Below, piece after piece: positions 1-8,675 of a stretch of DNA of 64,000 nt; within the stretch, counting starts at the first letter, position 1; every line of letters begins with the position of its first letter. Under the pieces are notes generated by a model. That model did not search any database and was not told where the DNA came from. It worked only from the letters and a program-made list of their open reading frames with translations. The position numbers and the translations under genes are program-made. The stretch is from Labilibacter marinus. Lineage in GTDB: Bacteria; Bacteroidota; Bacteroidia; Bacteroidales; Marinilabiliaceae. The DNA lies in assembly GCF_001659685.2 (NCBI RefSeq), contig NZ_LXYE02000033.1, positions 48,562-112,561 of the forward strand. Reading direction: 5' to 3'.

Positions 1-57
1 TCTATAAATAGACAAGCTGATATGCAAAAAGTAACTCAACTGGTAGATCAGATTTAA
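1..57 (+). CDS. C-terminal tail of an upstream gene (partial)
   Basis: Frame 1 is open from the first base to a TAA at 55-57 and encodes 18 residues, ending QKVTQLVDQI. It reads like the end of an amphipathic helix, but it is too short to assign a family. It could be a chance reading frame; the window edge prevents a decision. Confidence 0.4.
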   Translation, partial: SINRQADMQKVTQLVDQI

Positions 58-186
58 GGTAAGAGTACGACTTGCTGTACCGAGAAGTGTGTTATGGGTA
101 TCTTAACTTTTATTTCCGTAGAGTTTGATTGTATAAAAATGTTACTTAACTTATAAAAATTAATTGGGAGCCAAAATCCAACCTAA

Positions 187-2001
187 ATGGAGCAACAACT
201 AAAGGAGATAAATACTGTTTATGATAGAATTCTAAATAATGGACTGCTGTTCGGTACCATATTAGGAGCTTTTGTGTACTCTATTAGTTGGATTACTTTT
301 TACAGTGTTGAGCTGTACTTTAGTTATATTACAGATGCTGTAGTTCTCCTTTCTTTTTTTCTGGTATATTTTTTCAAAAAACGTATTTCTTTTAAGTATA
401 AAACAATAGTTATTGTATTGGGCATCATAGGTCTTGTTGTGCCTGATTTACTCAAGTTAGGTTTAATGTCCGAAAACAAAGTATTATTGATCTTAATTCC
501 TTTGTTTACGTATTTAGCTTTCGATATTAAAAGAACTATTGCTGTTTACCTATTAGTCATACTTATATTTATGACATGTGGTTATATGGTGGTCAATCAA
601 ATGTTGTTTGATTATCCAGAAATGGCACCACATCAAATGCAACTGACTACTTGGCTGGTAAATATCTTATTAATGTCGGTTGTGTCAGTCATATTTGTGA
701 TACTGGTAAAACAATTTCATGCCACGTTTTATGGATTGATCAATGACTTAAAAAAGACTAACAAGGAGCTTTCAATTAGTGAGGAGAATTACCGAAAAAT
801 ATTTAATTCAGCTGTTGATGCTATTTTTATTCAAGATACTAAAGGAAATGTAGTTGATGTGAATGATGCCATGCTAGAAATGTATGGTTATAAGCGCGAA
901 GAAATGGGTTTAATAAACCTAGAAAGAGCCAGTGCTCCTCTGCCTGAATATTCGCAAGAAAAAGTGATAGAGCATTTTAAACGGGCAGTAGAAAAAGGTA
1001 AAGCTGTATTTGATTGGATGGCACGGAAAAAGGATGGCACTTTGTTTTGGGTTGAAGTGGCCCTTCGGTTAACCAAAATTGGTGATGAGGAAAGAATATT
1101 GGCTGTGGTTAGAGATAATGATGAAAAAAAGAAAAATGCTATTCAGCTAGAAGTATATAAAGAGAAGTTGCAAGAACTGGTGTTAGAGCAAACCAATGAA
1201 TTAAAAGAAGCTAATGAAGAATTATTGGTGACGAATAATAATTTAAACAACAAGAATGAAGAGCTAAGTAGTGCATATGATAAACTAAAAAATGCACAGG
1301 AAAGAATGATTCAAAGTGAGAAGTTAGCCTCTTTAGGGTTATTGGCTGCAGGTGTTGCGCATGAAATTAATAACCCCCTTAATTTTATTCAGGGTGGAGC
1401 AGTAGGGTTGGAAAACTACTTTAAAAATAACTATAGCAGTATGCCAGCTGATATAGAAGATATTCTATTTGCCATTAATGAAGGGGTTAGGCGATCTGCT
1501 ACTATTGTTGATAGCTTAAGTCATTTTAGCAAAGGTTCTGATGCGGATAAAAAGGAAAAATGCGAATTGCACGAAATCATTGAACACTGTTTGGTTATTC
1601 TTAACAACAAGTACAAAAACAGAATTACAATAGTTAAGGATTGTACTTCGGATAACAGATTAACAAATTGCAACGAAGGTCAGCTACATCAGGTATTCCT
1701 AAATATCTTATCCAATTCCGTTCATGCCATTAAAGGCGAAGGAGAAATTAAATTATCTTCTAAAGTGGAGGGTGCATTTATAACGGTTACTATAGCGGAC
1801 AATGGCTGTGGTATGGACAATGAAACGCTGACTCAAGTAACAGAACCCTTTTTTACCACCAAAGTGCCTGGCGAAGGAACAGGTTTAGGCATGTCTATTA
1901 CCTCTAATATTATAGCAGAACATCAAGGGCAGTTATCTATTCATTCTGAATTAGGTAAGGGTACTATTGTTCGAGTTAGTCTACCTTTTTTATCCAATTA
2001 A
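187..2001 (+). CDS. PAS-domain membrane sensor histidine kinase
   Basis: A 604-residue predicted inner-membrane sensor kinase that autophosphorylates on histidine. About six hydrophobic segments lie in residues 18-185. A PAS domain follows (about 205-320, starting NYRKIFNSAVDAIF), then a long Glu/Asn-rich coiled coil (about 320-380). The dimerisation helix carries AHEINNPL with the phospho-acceptor His392. The ATPase domain has an N box near Asn510, a G1 box at Asp538 (DNGCGM) and a G2 box near 565 (GEGTGLGMS). The HEINNPL form is typical of the NtrB/DctB-like HisKA group. No receiver domain is fused and no response regulator is adjacent, so the partner is unknown. The start is ATG without a clear Shine-Dalgarno site, as is usual in this phylum. 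Confidence 0.93.
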   Translation: MEQQLKEINTVYDRILNNGLLFGTILGAFVYSISWITFYSVELYFSYITDAVVLLSFFLVYFFKKRISFKYKTIVIVLGIIGLVVPDLLKLGLMSENKVLLILIPLFTYLAFDIKRTIAVYLLVILIFMTCGYMVVNQMLFDYPEMAPHQMQLTTWLVNILLMSVVSVIFVILVKQFHATFYGLINDLKKTNKELSISEENYRKIFNSAVDAIFIQDTKGNVVDVNDAMLEMYGYKREEMGLINLERASAPLPEYSQEKVIEHFKRAVEKGKAVFDWMARKKDGTLFWVEVALRLTKIGDEERILAVVRDNDEKKKNAIQLEVYKEKLQELVLEQTNELKEANEELLVTNNNLNNKNEELSSAYDKLKNAQERMIQSEKLASLGLLAAGVAHEINNPLNFIQGGAVGLENYFKNNYSSMPADIEDILFAINEGVRRSATIVDSLSHFSKGSDADKKEKCELHEIIEHCLVILNNKYKNRITIVKDCTSDNRLTNCNEGQLHQVFLNILSNSVHAIKGEGEIKLSSKVEGAFITVTIADNGCGMDNETLTQVTEPFFTTKVPGEGTGLGMSITSNIIAEHQGQLSIHSELGKGTIVRVSLPFLSN

Positions 2002-2078
2002 CCTTGATTAAGTTCTCCTATTGTAAAGAGGAGGTTTAATAAAGTACTTCTAACTTTAAGTACTTTATAAATTTTCAA

Positions 2079-4205
2079 CTAATTGAGCTGCTTGATCTTT
2101 TTAGATTGCTTTACCAATTTGTTGCTTACTGCAGCAATATTATACTTTAAACGTAAATACTGTCTTTCTTCATTTGGTTCAGAATTATCAATAATGTTTT
2201 TTAGCTTAATCAAAACTGGTTTCAATGAACTAATTTTGCGATCATCATTATTTTTAATTTTCTCGGCTGTTTTATTGAGTGTTTCTTCAATAATGACATC
2301 GAATTCGTTATTTAAGCTGGTATATTTTTTTTCATCGTAAAACGCACCCAGTGCCGATAAGTGGGAAAGCAAGGCGTGATTCAGGTAGGTGAGCGTAAAT
2401 GTTTTATTTGTAGCATGCTCTCTTTTTTTAGGTTCTACCTGCATACTTTGCCAAGCTAGTGTTAAGGCATTATCCGATTTGTGAGCTAACCTTCTGGCTA
2501 ATCTATAATCATAATCATCGTTCTGGTTCTCCGTATTTTCAGTGATCTGCTTAAAATAAAAAGCATTGTTTTGTAAGGCTTGTGCTAGTAAGTTAGGAAT
2601 CTGTTTGTGTTGCCAATTGGGCCACAAGAAGCGAATAGCTAAAAAGGAAAATAAGGCGCCAGCTAAGGTGTCCATTATGCGAGGGATAAATATGCCTTCC
2701 AGCGTAATAGAAGTGAGTTGATTGCCAGCCAATACAAATATACTAATGAATACAACAGCATAGGAATAATTCAGATGTCGCCAGTAGAAAAAGCTATAGA
2801 TACTAGTCAATAACAATAATATTTGTCCTACCTGAGTTGGTAAAAGACCTAAAGCGAGAATACCTAAACCAACGCCAGTGACGGTTCCAATAATTCTATC
2901 AAAGAGTTTCTTCCGTGTTTCGCTATACGTAGGTTGACTCACGAATAATGTGGTAAGCATCATCCATTCTCCTTTTGGTAATTTAAAGTACCAAATCAAT
3001 AAATACTCAATTAAAAAACAAGAACTCAGTCTGATGGCATACCTTAAACGAGGATGGCTCCAGGATAGTTGGTACGTAAATCGTTTCCACGCACTTCTAG
3101 TATCTTGCCCTAGGCGTGGTATAGATGTACTTCGCTCTGGCTTATTTAGGTTACTCAAGGATTGATGAGATCGGGTTAAGTTGTGTAAGAGTAATTCCAG
3201 CAACTGTTTGTCGTGCTCTGGTAATTTATCAATTTCAAACTCCAGTGCATTTACAATCCAGCCAATAGAAACGGGGTGTTCATATTTTTCGCCAGTGAGC
3301 ATTTTTTCGGCCACAAGCTGGGTGGCATGCGATAGCTGATGAAGCAACTCAGAAAAGCCTTCTAATAATTCTTTATATTCAGCTTTACTACCTAATTCCT
3401 CATATTCTTCATGCGCTGAAGCAGCTCTTTCGTGCAAACTCTGCAATAGCATAAAGCGTTGAAGGTAAGGAATCAATTTTTTTTGATCGGATACTTCTTC
3501 AGAATATATATTAATGACTTCTTTACACTTTTCTAGTGCGGTTACCACTTGTATATTTAAGATGGCTTGTTTGTTGGCTTGTTCTGATTTTTCGTAAGGG
3601 AAATTATTGGCTTTCTCTTCCAGGTAGTTAGAGAGGGCAATAAAACCTCCCGATAACTGTTCCTCTAAGGGCCGCCAAGGTTTACGAGCCAATAAAATCA
3701 AGGATAATAAACCATAAAATAAAGCCCCTGCGCATAGATATAAGGATTGCTCGTGCCAATTGTGTTGCTCTTGATATCCGAGCATGGCGTATATGCCAAT
3801 TAAAACAGCACCGTACGATATGCCTCTGTAGCGCTCACTTATTCCGCCAATTAAAACAAACAAAATGGTGGATGCAATAAAGCCTATGCCAAAATATACA
3901 GGGTAGGGTTTTAGTAGGAAGACGGATAAGGTGGTGATGGCAAAACTTACAATAGTAATGACGAGTGCTTTATATCTCCCTTTAGGGTGGTCATCTGTTT
4001 CGGATAGAGCTGCAGCAACAACACCTAACGATAAAGCTACCATCATATTTAGGTTTCCCCAAACAATAGCAGGAATAGCCACCACTGTTGTGGTTATCAT
4101 CACTTTTGCAGCGGTTAAGCGGTTGGGGTTTTTCCAAAATCCACGAATCAGTCTTTGATACCAGCTTTTACCCTTTGTTTTTATTGCTCCGTCTATCATG
4201 GCCAT
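2079..4205 (-). CDS. YccS/YhfK-like FUSC family inner membrane protein
   Basis: A 708-residue membrane protein with two hydrophobic blocks (about residues 30-185 and 390-560), each resembling a FUSC (fusaric acid resistance / aromatic acid exporter) module. The first is separated from the second by a helical cytoplasmic stretch. The N-terminal block contains LGVVAAALSETDDHPKGR, as in YccS-type proteins. The second has KLPKGEWMMLTTLFVSQPTYSETR, followed by a Gly-rich helix typical of FUSC domains. The transported substrate of this family is not established, so transporter function is inference. It stands alone on the minus strand, converging on the kinase at 187-2001. The third codon is also ATG and could be the start. 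Confidence 0.85.
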   Translation of the reverse strand: MAMIDGAIKTKGKSWYQRLIRGFWKNPNRLTAAKVMITTTVVAIPAIVWGNLNMMVALSLGVVAAALSETDDHPKGRYKALVITIVSFAITTLSVFLLKPYPVYFGIGFIASTILFVLIGGISERYRGISYGAVLIGIYAMLGYQEQHNWHEQSLYLCAGALFYGLLSLILLARKPWRPLEEQLSGGFIALSNYLEEKANNFPYEKSEQANKQAILNIQVVTALEKCKEVINIYSEEVSDQKKLIPYLQRFMLLQSLHERAASAHEEYEELGSKAEYKELLEGFSELLHQLSHATQLVAEKMLTGEKYEHPVSIGWIVNALEFEIDKLPEHDKQLLELLLHNLTRSHQSLSNLNKPERSTSIPRLGQDTRSAWKRFTYQLSWSHPRLRYAIRLSSCFLIEYLLIWYFKLPKGEWMMLTTLFVSQPTYSETRKKLFDRIIGTVTGVGLGILALGLLPTQVGQILLLLTSIYSFFYWRHLNYSYAVVFISIFVLAGNQLTSITLEGIFIPRIMDTLAGALFSFLAIRFLWPNWQHKQIPNLLAQALQNNAFYFKQITENTENQNDDYDYRLARRLAHKSDNALTLAWQSMQVEPKKREHATNKTFTLTYLNHALLSHLSALGAFYDEKKYTSLNNEFDVIIEETLNKTAEKIKNNDDRKISSLKPVLIKLKNIIDNSEPNEERQYLRLKYNIAAVSNKLVKQSKKIKQLN

Positions 4206-4365
4206 ATTTTATGCAAAGAAATTGTTTTTAAATTACTTTTTTACCATCTATACTAGGATTGTTTATATTTAGCTTTGATTATGCTAAAATAAAACTGGAG
4301 GAGAGGTCTGACTAAAAAGATGTTTTTATTCGGTTTAGTTAAAAAATAATGACTAATAGACAACC

Positions 4366-5154
4366 ATGATGGACTATATAAAAATTAATCAAAACCTTTG
4401 GGATAAAAGAACCGATATTCATGTTGAATCGGATTTTTATAATGTAGGTGAGTTTAAAGAAGGAAAGGATTCTTTAAATTCTATTGAAATTGAATTGCTT
4501 GGAGATATTAAGGGTAAAAAGATATTACACTTACAATGTCATTTTGGTATGGATACCTTATCATTGGCTCGACGTGGAGCTGAAGTTACCGGAGTTGACT
4601 TATCTTCAAAGGCCATTTCTAAAGCATGTGAATTAAATGAAGAACTAGGTTTGTCTGCAAAATTTATTCAGAGTGATATTTACCAGCTACCTGAAGTATT
4701 GGATGAGCAGTTTGATATTGTTTTTACTTCGTACGGTACCATCGGGTGGTTGCCTGATATGAAAAAATGGGCCGATGTTGTTGCGAAGTTTTTAAAACCT
4801 GGAGGTCAATTTCTCATTGTAGAGTTTCATCCGGTAGTTTGGATGTTTAGCTATGACTTTAAAAAAGTAGAATATGGCTATTTTAATACAGGAGCAATTG
4901 TGGAAGAGCTGGAAGGAACTTATACTGATGCCAAAGATGAGATTAAAGAAAAAGAGGTATCATGGAATCATGGTTTATGCGAAGTTCAAGATGCTTTAAT
5001 AAAGTCTGGACTAACCTTGAGAGATTTAAAAGAGTTTGACTATTCGCCGTACAACTGTTTCGAAAATACCATTGAGTTGGCTTCTAATCAATTTCAGATA
5101 AAAGGCATGGAAGGAAAAATACCGATGGTATATTCCATAGTGGCGACAAAGTAA
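4366..5154 (+). CDS. Class I SAM-dependent methyltransferase
   Basis: A 262-residue soluble protein with a Rossmann methyltransferase core. Motif I is KILHLQCHFGMDTLSLARRG at about residues 52-71, followed by VTGVDLS, whose Asp78 would contact the SAM ribose. SDIYQLP near 103 binds the adenine side, and FLKPGGQFLIVEF near 142-154 is the typical post-core strand. The HLQCHFG variant in place of GxGxG is common in a Bacteroidota/Firmicutes subgroup with no known substrate, so only a general methyltransferase call is justified. The start has two consecutive ATG codons (4366 and 4369). The gene stands alone, divergent from the FUSC gene. Confidence 0.88.
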   Translation: MMDYIKINQNLWDKRTDIHVESDFYNVGEFKEGKDSLNSIEIELLGDIKGKKILHLQCHFGMDTLSLARRGAEVTGVDLSSKAISKACELNEELGLSAKFIQSDIYQLPEVLDEQFDIVFTSYGTIGWLPDMKKWADVVAKFLKPGGQFLIVEFHPVVWMFSYDFKKVEYGYFNTGAIVEELEGTYTDAKDEIKEKEVSWNHGLCEVQDALIKSGLTLRDLKEFDYSPYNCFENTIELASNQFQIKGMEGKIPMVYSIVATK

Positions 5155-5260
5155 ATATGTAAAAATATAGATATTTGGATGATTGGTTTTAATGTATTTA
5201 ATTTGTACTCAATAATCATTCTAAATAAGAGTGTAATTATTTTAATTATTGAGTACAGAT

Positions 5261-5878
5261 ATGGAAAATATATTATTAGAAAATGAAATAGTTGAAGAAC
5301 GAATGGATATTAAAGAACCCAAAGAAAGAAAACGTTTTTCAACCAAGAAGGAGCCTAAAAAAACTTTTACCAATTTTCAACGAAACCAGTATAGAGCATT
5401 ATTTAGCTCCATGGCACTATCCGACCGTAAGTCAATGATATTAGTGAGGATTAATACAACCTTATTATCATTATTAATAGCATTTCACGGGTATATTGCC
5501 CAAAATGTTCCGTTTGGTAATTGGGTAGTTATAGTTGCTGTTTTAGGAACAGGTGTTTCTTTAATTGCTGGTCTATTGTCTTCTAAACCTGGTGGTATAA
5601 GAAAGACGCTGAAACAACAAATATTAGTGCACCATCCCAATCTAAAATCTAATGTATTGCTTCATTTTGATACTCCAACACTTGAGGAATATGAAGAGGC
5701 GATGGATGAGGTTGTAAGAAGTCAATCCTTACAAATAGGTAATCAAACCCGTACAACATATTTAATAAATAACATGTTGTTGCGTCAGTATAAATGGTTG
5801 TCTTTTTCGTACAATGCATTTATTACCACCTTTATTGTTGTAATAAGTATTTTTCTTGTGGGAAGTTTAGTTGCTTAA
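5261..5878 (+). CDS. Pycsar TM effector-like membrane protein (DUF5706-like), orphan
   Basis: A 205-residue protein. A charged N-terminus (1-40) is followed by a helix containing LFSSMALSDRKSMILVRIN and a membrane segment at about 59-79. A second segment lies at 88-107, then a soluble part with LHFDTPTLEEYEEAMDEV (134-151), the sequence LINNMLLRQYKWLSFSYNAF, and a last membrane segment at 185-204. This order and these conserved positions match my memory of the PycTM/DUF5706 domain, found as the membrane effector of Pycsar anti-phage systems and fused to HD domains in Bacteroidota. No cyclase gene is next to it, so a defence role is inference. I chose the ATG at 5261; an in-frame TTG at 5249 is less likely. 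Confidence 0.6.
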   Translation: MENILLENEIVEERMDIKEPKERKRFSTKKEPKKTFTNFQRNQYRALFSSMALSDRKSMILVRINTTLLSLLIAFHGYIAQNVPFGNWVVIVAVLGTGVSLIAGLLSSKPGGIRKTLKQQILVHHPNLKSNVLLHFDTPTLEEYEEAMDEVVRSQSLQIGNQTRTTYLINNMLLRQYKWLSFSYNAFITTFIVVISIFLVGSLVA

Positions 5879-5938
5879 TAAAGTTCTACAAAGTGTTCTG
5901 CTATGTTGAATACTTTAGTCATCTAACAAGTATGTAAT

Positions 5939-5977
5939 AATCTGAGTTCGATTAAAATTAAAGAGCTCAGATTTTCT
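5939..5977 (+). terminator. Probable intrinsic terminator
   Basis: An 8-base perfect inverted repeat, AATCTGAG (5939-5946) and CTCAGATT (5966-5973), is followed by TTTTC. It lies 60 bases after the Pycsar-like gene stop. The 19-base loop is long, so efficiency is uncertain. Confidence 0.5.
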
Positions 5978-5983
5978 TAGATG

Positions 5984-6165
5984 ATTGATTTACAATTCAA
6001 ATTTGAGAAGCATAGCGAGCTATGGTGAGAAAATTTAAAGCAGTAAATTGATTATATAAGAAAAAACAATGTTGTTTCACTTATAAACATCAATTTTCAT
6101 CGTCATATTAGTTTGTCGTAGCCCGCTACGTCTTTACTAACATTCCTTGAAGCTTAATATTTATA
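5984..6165. repeat. BIME-like inverted pair of REP-type hairpin elements
   Basis: Two arms of about 75-80 bases are imperfect reverse complements of each other. Each carries a central 6-base stem with a 2-base loop: CATAGC-GA-GCTATG at about 6010-6025 and CGTAGC-CC-GCTACG at about 6117-6131. Outside the hairpins both arms share TTCAA on one side and AAATTGAT...TATAAG on the other. A short inner stem (AACAATGTTGTT) sits between them. This fills most of the 333-base gap between the Pycsar-like gene and the MFS gene. The arrangement resembles paired REP elements mobilised by RAYT transposases, which is inference. Confidence 0.6.
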
Positions 6166-6211
6166 AGTGATCTGAGCCAATAATTTTATGTCGAAATCGG
6201 GTTAATAGTTA

Positions 6212-7495
6212 CTATGAAGTTTTCGGAAAACGCTTTTCTGAATATATCATCAGTAAAATCGCCAGCATTAAAAAGACTACACCAACAGCATAGGTAAAAC
6301 TAAAGCCAAACCATTCGTATAGTTTAATACCAATAATGGGAGCAAATAAAGCTCTGGAGCCTGTTAAAAATAAATGTACCGATTGGTAGTCGGCAGCCTC
6401 ATGTGGTTCGCAAAAATAGCTACTCCCAATTCCCCATAAAATAGGCATACTCCCCATAAAAATGCCGTTAAATATTACTGCTATTAAAAGCATGTGGTAC
6501 AGCTTTAACCCCCAAATCTCATTGAAGCCAGTGTAATACTCCGTAAGTCCTGTAAATACAATAAACATCATTAATGCCCCAAAGGTGAGGATACCAAAGC
6601 GGCGAGGGTCATTTTTACCAATGAGCTTACCAAATAAGGGTAAAAGCAAAATGGCAAATAGGTTGTATGCATTGTTGTAAAAGGAAACCGATGAGTAATT
6701 TAAGTCTAATGCTTCCTTATAAAAGATGGTAATAACGGCATGTGTACTCATCCAAGCAAAACCGTAAAGGATAAATCCAATTTCCAAGTGACGGAACGCT
6801 GTATTATTCCTTAAAATAGAAAGAATTCGCTTAAAGGATTCACCAAGTGCTTTAGAAATAGGTGTTGATTTGGGTTCTACTTTCTGATTAAAATCAATTC
6901 GAGTAAGCTGAAAAATTGAAAGTACACCAAGTATCCCAACAATAGGATAAAAAATACGGTACGAATTTGGGTCGTAATCCAATAATAGACCAACCGCAAA
7001 AGTCGATACCATTACTAATATCTTATTAAGCGTAGTTGAATAGCTGAATAATTTACCAAAATTCTCATGTCTGTAATTCCCCTTTAAATATTGATTAATA
7101 GAAGGAATAACAGCAATTTGGGAAGAGTAGAATAAAAGAAATACACCCAAAAATAAGAAATGAAATTTAGGTGATAAACCAACATCTTCGTTAACTGCAG
7201 GAAATATTGAAAATATAACCAATGGCAAACGTGTTAATACGCCTACGGTCCGCAATAGCTTTTTACGATTAGGATAACGCCGCATGATTTCGTTGGCTAG
7301 CATAGCAAACAAAAATACCACCATACTAAACTGAAAAAGAAAAGCCAACTGTACGTTAGAGCCCTTTAGGGATTTAATAAAAATAAACTCATTTAAAATG
7401 AGGGCACCACGAGCCACTCCATCAATACTACTATAAAATAAATGTAGTTTAAAAGCTTTGCGTTCTGTGTTGTTGAGTTGTTGTAGTATCTGCAT
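6212..7495 (-). CDS. Major facilitator superfamily transporter
   Basis: A 427-residue protein with about twelve hydrophobic helices spread over its whole length and a charged central loop near residue 205, the plan of a 12-TM MFS permease. A short basic loop RRYPNRKKLLR follows the third helix, where MFS proteins have their signature loop. The substrate cannot be told from sequence. I start it at the ATG at 7495 (MQILQQLNNTER). The upstream TTG at 7516 lies inside a perfect minus-strand TAnnTTTG box at 7514-7521 and is therefore unlikely to be translated. It is divergent from the rhomboid gene. Confidence 0.85.
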   Translation of the reverse strand: MQILQQLNNTERKAFKLHLFYSSIDGVARGALILNEFIFIKSLKGSNVQLAFLFQFSMVVFLFAMLANEIMRRYPNRKKLLRTVGVLTRLPLVIFSIFPAVNEDVGLSPKFHFLFLGVFLLFYSSQIAVIPSINQYLKGNYRHENFGKLFSYSTTLNKILVMVSTFAVGLLLDYDPNSYRIFYPIVGILGVLSIFQLTRIDFNQKVEPKSTPISKALGESFKRILSILRNNTAFRHLEIGFILYGFAWMSTHAVITIFYKEALDLNYSSVSFYNNAYNLFAILLLPLFGKLIGKNDPRRFGILTFGALMMFIVFTGLTEYYTGFNEIWGLKLYHMLLIAVIFNGIFMGSMPILWGIGSSYFCEPHEAADYQSVHLFLTGSRALFAPIIGIKLYEWFGFSFTYAVGVVFLMLAILLMIYSEKRFPKTS

Positions 7496-7513
7496 ATATG
7501 TATTGAAGTGGCG

Positions 7514-7540
7514 CAAAAATACGGATTATAAAAAGAGCAA
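7514..7540 (-). promoter_or_regulatory. Promoter of the MFS gene
   Basis: On the minus strand TATTTTTG (7521-7514) matches the Bacteroidota -7 consensus TAnnTTTG, and TTG (7540-7538) is 16 bases upstream. That spacing is shorter than usual, so the -33 part is weak. The box excludes the TTG start at 7516. Confidence 0.5.
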
Positions 7541-7644
7541 GGAAGAGGTGTTGGATTATTTAAAGTAATTTAAGATGTTTATATTGTATTTGAATTTTAC
7601 TGTAAACTTAATACGTAAGAATATTGAAAGGAATTGGTTCACAT

Positions 7645-8298
7645 ATGCCCATTGAAAAAAGACGATTTATACATAGCCTTATTTTTCCCACCTTGTTTTT
7701 ACTGGTTATTTATGTCGTTAAATTAGTAGAAACACTCGAAGGTATTTCATTTGCTGAATATGGTGTTCGACCATATAGTAAAGAGGGATTATGGGGAATT
7801 ATATTGGCTCCACTTATCCATGGCGACTGGGATCACTTGTTTTCTAACTCTGCATCTATATTTGTGCTAAGTCTCGCTTTGTTTTATTTCTACAACAAAA
7901 TAGCCTATAAAGTATTTTTTTTAATTTATCTGATGGGCGGTATAGGTGTATGGCTAGCAGCGCGCGACTCCTGGCATATTGGTGCGAGTGGCATCATCTA
8001 TGGCTTAAGTGGATTTTTGGCAGTCAGTGGTATCATCCGAAAACACATTCGTTTGGTAGCCATCTCTTTTTTGGTCATCTTTTTATACGGAAGTTTATTC
8101 TGGGGAGCCTTTCCTTTTGAAATAAATATGCCCTACTCGTGGGAAGGTCATTTTTGGGGAGGATTAGCCGGTGTATTAGTTGCTCTGGTATATCGTAACG
8201 AAGGTCCGCAACAACCTCGTTCTCCTTTGGAAGATGAGGAGGATGAAGAGGTGGATGAGGAAGATGCTTACTGGCTAAAAACCGATATTGAACCCTAA
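7645..8298 (+). CDS. Rhomboid family intramembrane serine protease
   Basis: A 217-residue polytopic membrane protein that should cleave transmembrane substrates within the bilayer. The catalytic pair is visible: Ser115 in GASGIIYG and His169 in WEGHFWGGLAG. HGDWDHLFSN near residue 55 is the conserved L1/TM2 motif of rhomboids. About six hydrophobic segments are present, the minimal rhomboid core. The C-terminus is a very acidic cytoplasmic tail (LEDEEDEEVDEEDAY). The ATG at 7645 is preceded by AAAGGA; an in-frame TTG at 7624 is a less likely start. Substrates are unknown. Confidence 0.93.
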   Translation: MPIEKRRFIHSLIFPTLFLLVIYVVKLVETLEGISFAEYGVRPYSKEGLWGIILAPLIHGDWDHLFSNSASIFVLSLALFYFYNKIAYKVFFLIYLMGGIGVWLAARDSWHIGASGIIYGLSGFLAVSGIIRKHIRLVAISFLVIFLYGSLFWGAFPFEINMPYSWEGHFWGGLAGVLVALVYRNEGPQQPRSPLEDEEDEEVDEEDAYWLKTDIEP

Positions 8299-8456
8299 TT
8301 AAACGTTTTATTTCTCCAAATAAGGAGGTTTGATAAATGTGATATTTCTATAATGTCTAGTCTTGAAATAAGGTTTCAACAAGAAATATGCAATAGAAGA
8401 CAGGATTAATAGTTTAATCAATAAATAAAATCTGGTCTTAGGTAAAACGCCAATTA

Positions 8457-8488
8457 AAAAAGTTACCGTAATATTACTGTAACTTTTT
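8457..8488. terminator. 32-base near-perfect palindrome, possible two-way terminator
   Basis: Arms AAAAAGTTAC (8457-8466) and GTAACTTTTT (8479-8488) flank GTAATATTAC, with a single C/T mismatch, giving 16-base arms with almost no loop. Both strands end in a T run, as in a bidirectional terminator. It is 158 bases after the rhomboid stop. It could instead be a binding site. I see nothing else in 8299-8456. Confidence 0.45.
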
Positions 8489-8573
8489 GTGCTTGTAAGT
8501 GCCTGTATTGCAGTAGGTAATAATTTGATCAATTCAAAAAACTACTTTGTAAAATCCTGAAAATACCCTTATA

Positions 8574-8648
8574 ATTCCACTTTTAGCCGGAAATCGGCAT
8601 TTTGATTCCAGTTTTTACCCAAAAACGACTATTATGATTCCACTTTTC
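8574..8648. repeat. Three phased ATTCCACTTTT repeats, possible transposon end remnant
   Basis: ATTCCACTTTT occurs at 8574 and 8637, with ATTCCAGTTTT at 8605. The spacings of 31 and 32 bases are close to three helical turns. A GCCG-GAAAT-CGGC hairpin lies in the first unit. IS21-family elements of Bacteroidota carry multiple terminal repeats of this general kind for IstA binding. No istA or istB remnant is visible, so this is at most a leftover end. Confidence 0.4.
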
Positions 8649-8675
8649 CTCGTTTTTGCACTTTATCGTACTTTT

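Noticed and set aside
8308..8532. 74-residue minus-strand reading frame after the rhomboid gene
   Set aside because: It reads through the 32-base palindrome, has no promoter or ribosome site I can see, and resembles nothing known.
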